From contig CAFBRK010000056.1 in the NCBI GenBank assembly GCA_903231505.1, positions 62,001 through 126,000 of the forward strand: DNA of 64,000 bases. The letters run 5' to 3'. The notes under the pieces were generated by a model. It had not been told where the DNA came from, made no database searches, and worked only from the letters and a program-made list of their open reading frames with translations. Positions 63,972-64,000 of this stretch are shown here, in pieces. Position 1 is the stretch's first letter, and each line of letters opens with the position of its first letter. This DNA comes from Olavius algarvensis associated proteobacterium Delta 3 (GTDB lineage Bacteria; Desulfobacterota; Desulfobacteria; Desulfobacterales; CAFBRK01). Made by a program: the position numbers and the translations under genes.

Positions 63972-64000
63972 ATGGCGGATCAGGTAACCATTTCACTGTG
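63972..64000 (+). CDS. Start of a gene running off the window
   Basis: ATG 63972 with GGAG 9 bases upstream opens MADQVTISL, nine complete codons at the edge. The product cannot be assigned. Confidence 0.35.

Overview
The window is a GC-rich, gene-dense piece of bacterial chromosome, with a mean impression of about 55-58 % GC. It most likely comes from a sulfate-reducer-like member of the Desulfobacterota (Desulfosarcina/Desulfatitalea-type). The basis is the mix of families: short-form N-acetylglutamate synthase, RNase J next to PlsC, an RND pump with its adaptor, a c-di-GMP-I riboswitch, and intergenic word-repeat arrays of a kind I associate with that group. The phylogenetic placement is inference. 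There is no rRNA, tRNA, CRISPR array, phage module or intact insertion sequence.

Layout. 0-8.5 kb: a partial PAS sensor kinase, a TPR protein, an OmpA-like protein, HMG-CoA lyase, then a three-gene operon (GT4 glycosyltransferase with an in-frame TGA, SAM methyltransferase, alpha/alpha-toroid protein). 8.7-19 kb: a long minus-strand block of PlsC, RNase J, FtsK, a methyltransferase and an RND adaptor plus pump. 19-27 kb: an M48 protease, a pair of overlapping dynamin-like GTPase genes, N-acetylglutamate synthase, a repeat-filled gap and an unrecognised protein. 27-42 kb: mostly minus-strand housekeeping genes (TVP38-like, pgk, a small four-Cys protein with WhiB-like spacing, radC, gpsA, gyrA, thiolase, lplA, rarA, der) and a plus-strand NRDE/TANGO2-like gene broken by a TGA at a conserved Trp. 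42-48 kb: thioesterase, ferritin-like protein, a SLOG/YpsA-like protein, a eukaryote-style HisH-HisF fusion, a TPR protein, and a CarH-like MerR/B12-domain regulator that lacks the axial histidines. 48-54 kb: a clear sigma-70 promoter, c-di-GMP-I riboswitch and terminator ahead of a membrane protein, vWA lipoprotein and AAA ATPase operon, followed by unrecognised proteins and an S-box (SAM) riboswitch with terminator ahead of a small unknown ORF. 54-64 kb: an operon of DUF885 protein, ATP-grasp protein and methyltransferase, then membrane proteins, a fasciclin protein, a DinB-like protein and a CBS-domain protein.

Intergenic DNA is unusually structured. A family of short elements with imperfect terminal inverted repeats (TATAGC...GTTCCGA type) occurs about six times; two full-length copies of 138 bp lie in opposite orientation. 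Separate intergenic tracts are built from 6-, 7- or 8-base words (GGTATC, GGGTATT, xxATCCA, GCCCGTxx), several arranged as long imperfect hairpins. I also see a third small dispersed repeat (29 bp, 28 identical in two copies).

The strongest candidates for undescribed biology are the c-di-GMP-gated vWA/AAA operon, the S-box controlling a small unknown protein, the WhiB-like four-Cys protein upstream of pgk, and the non-autonomous terminal-inverted-repeat family.
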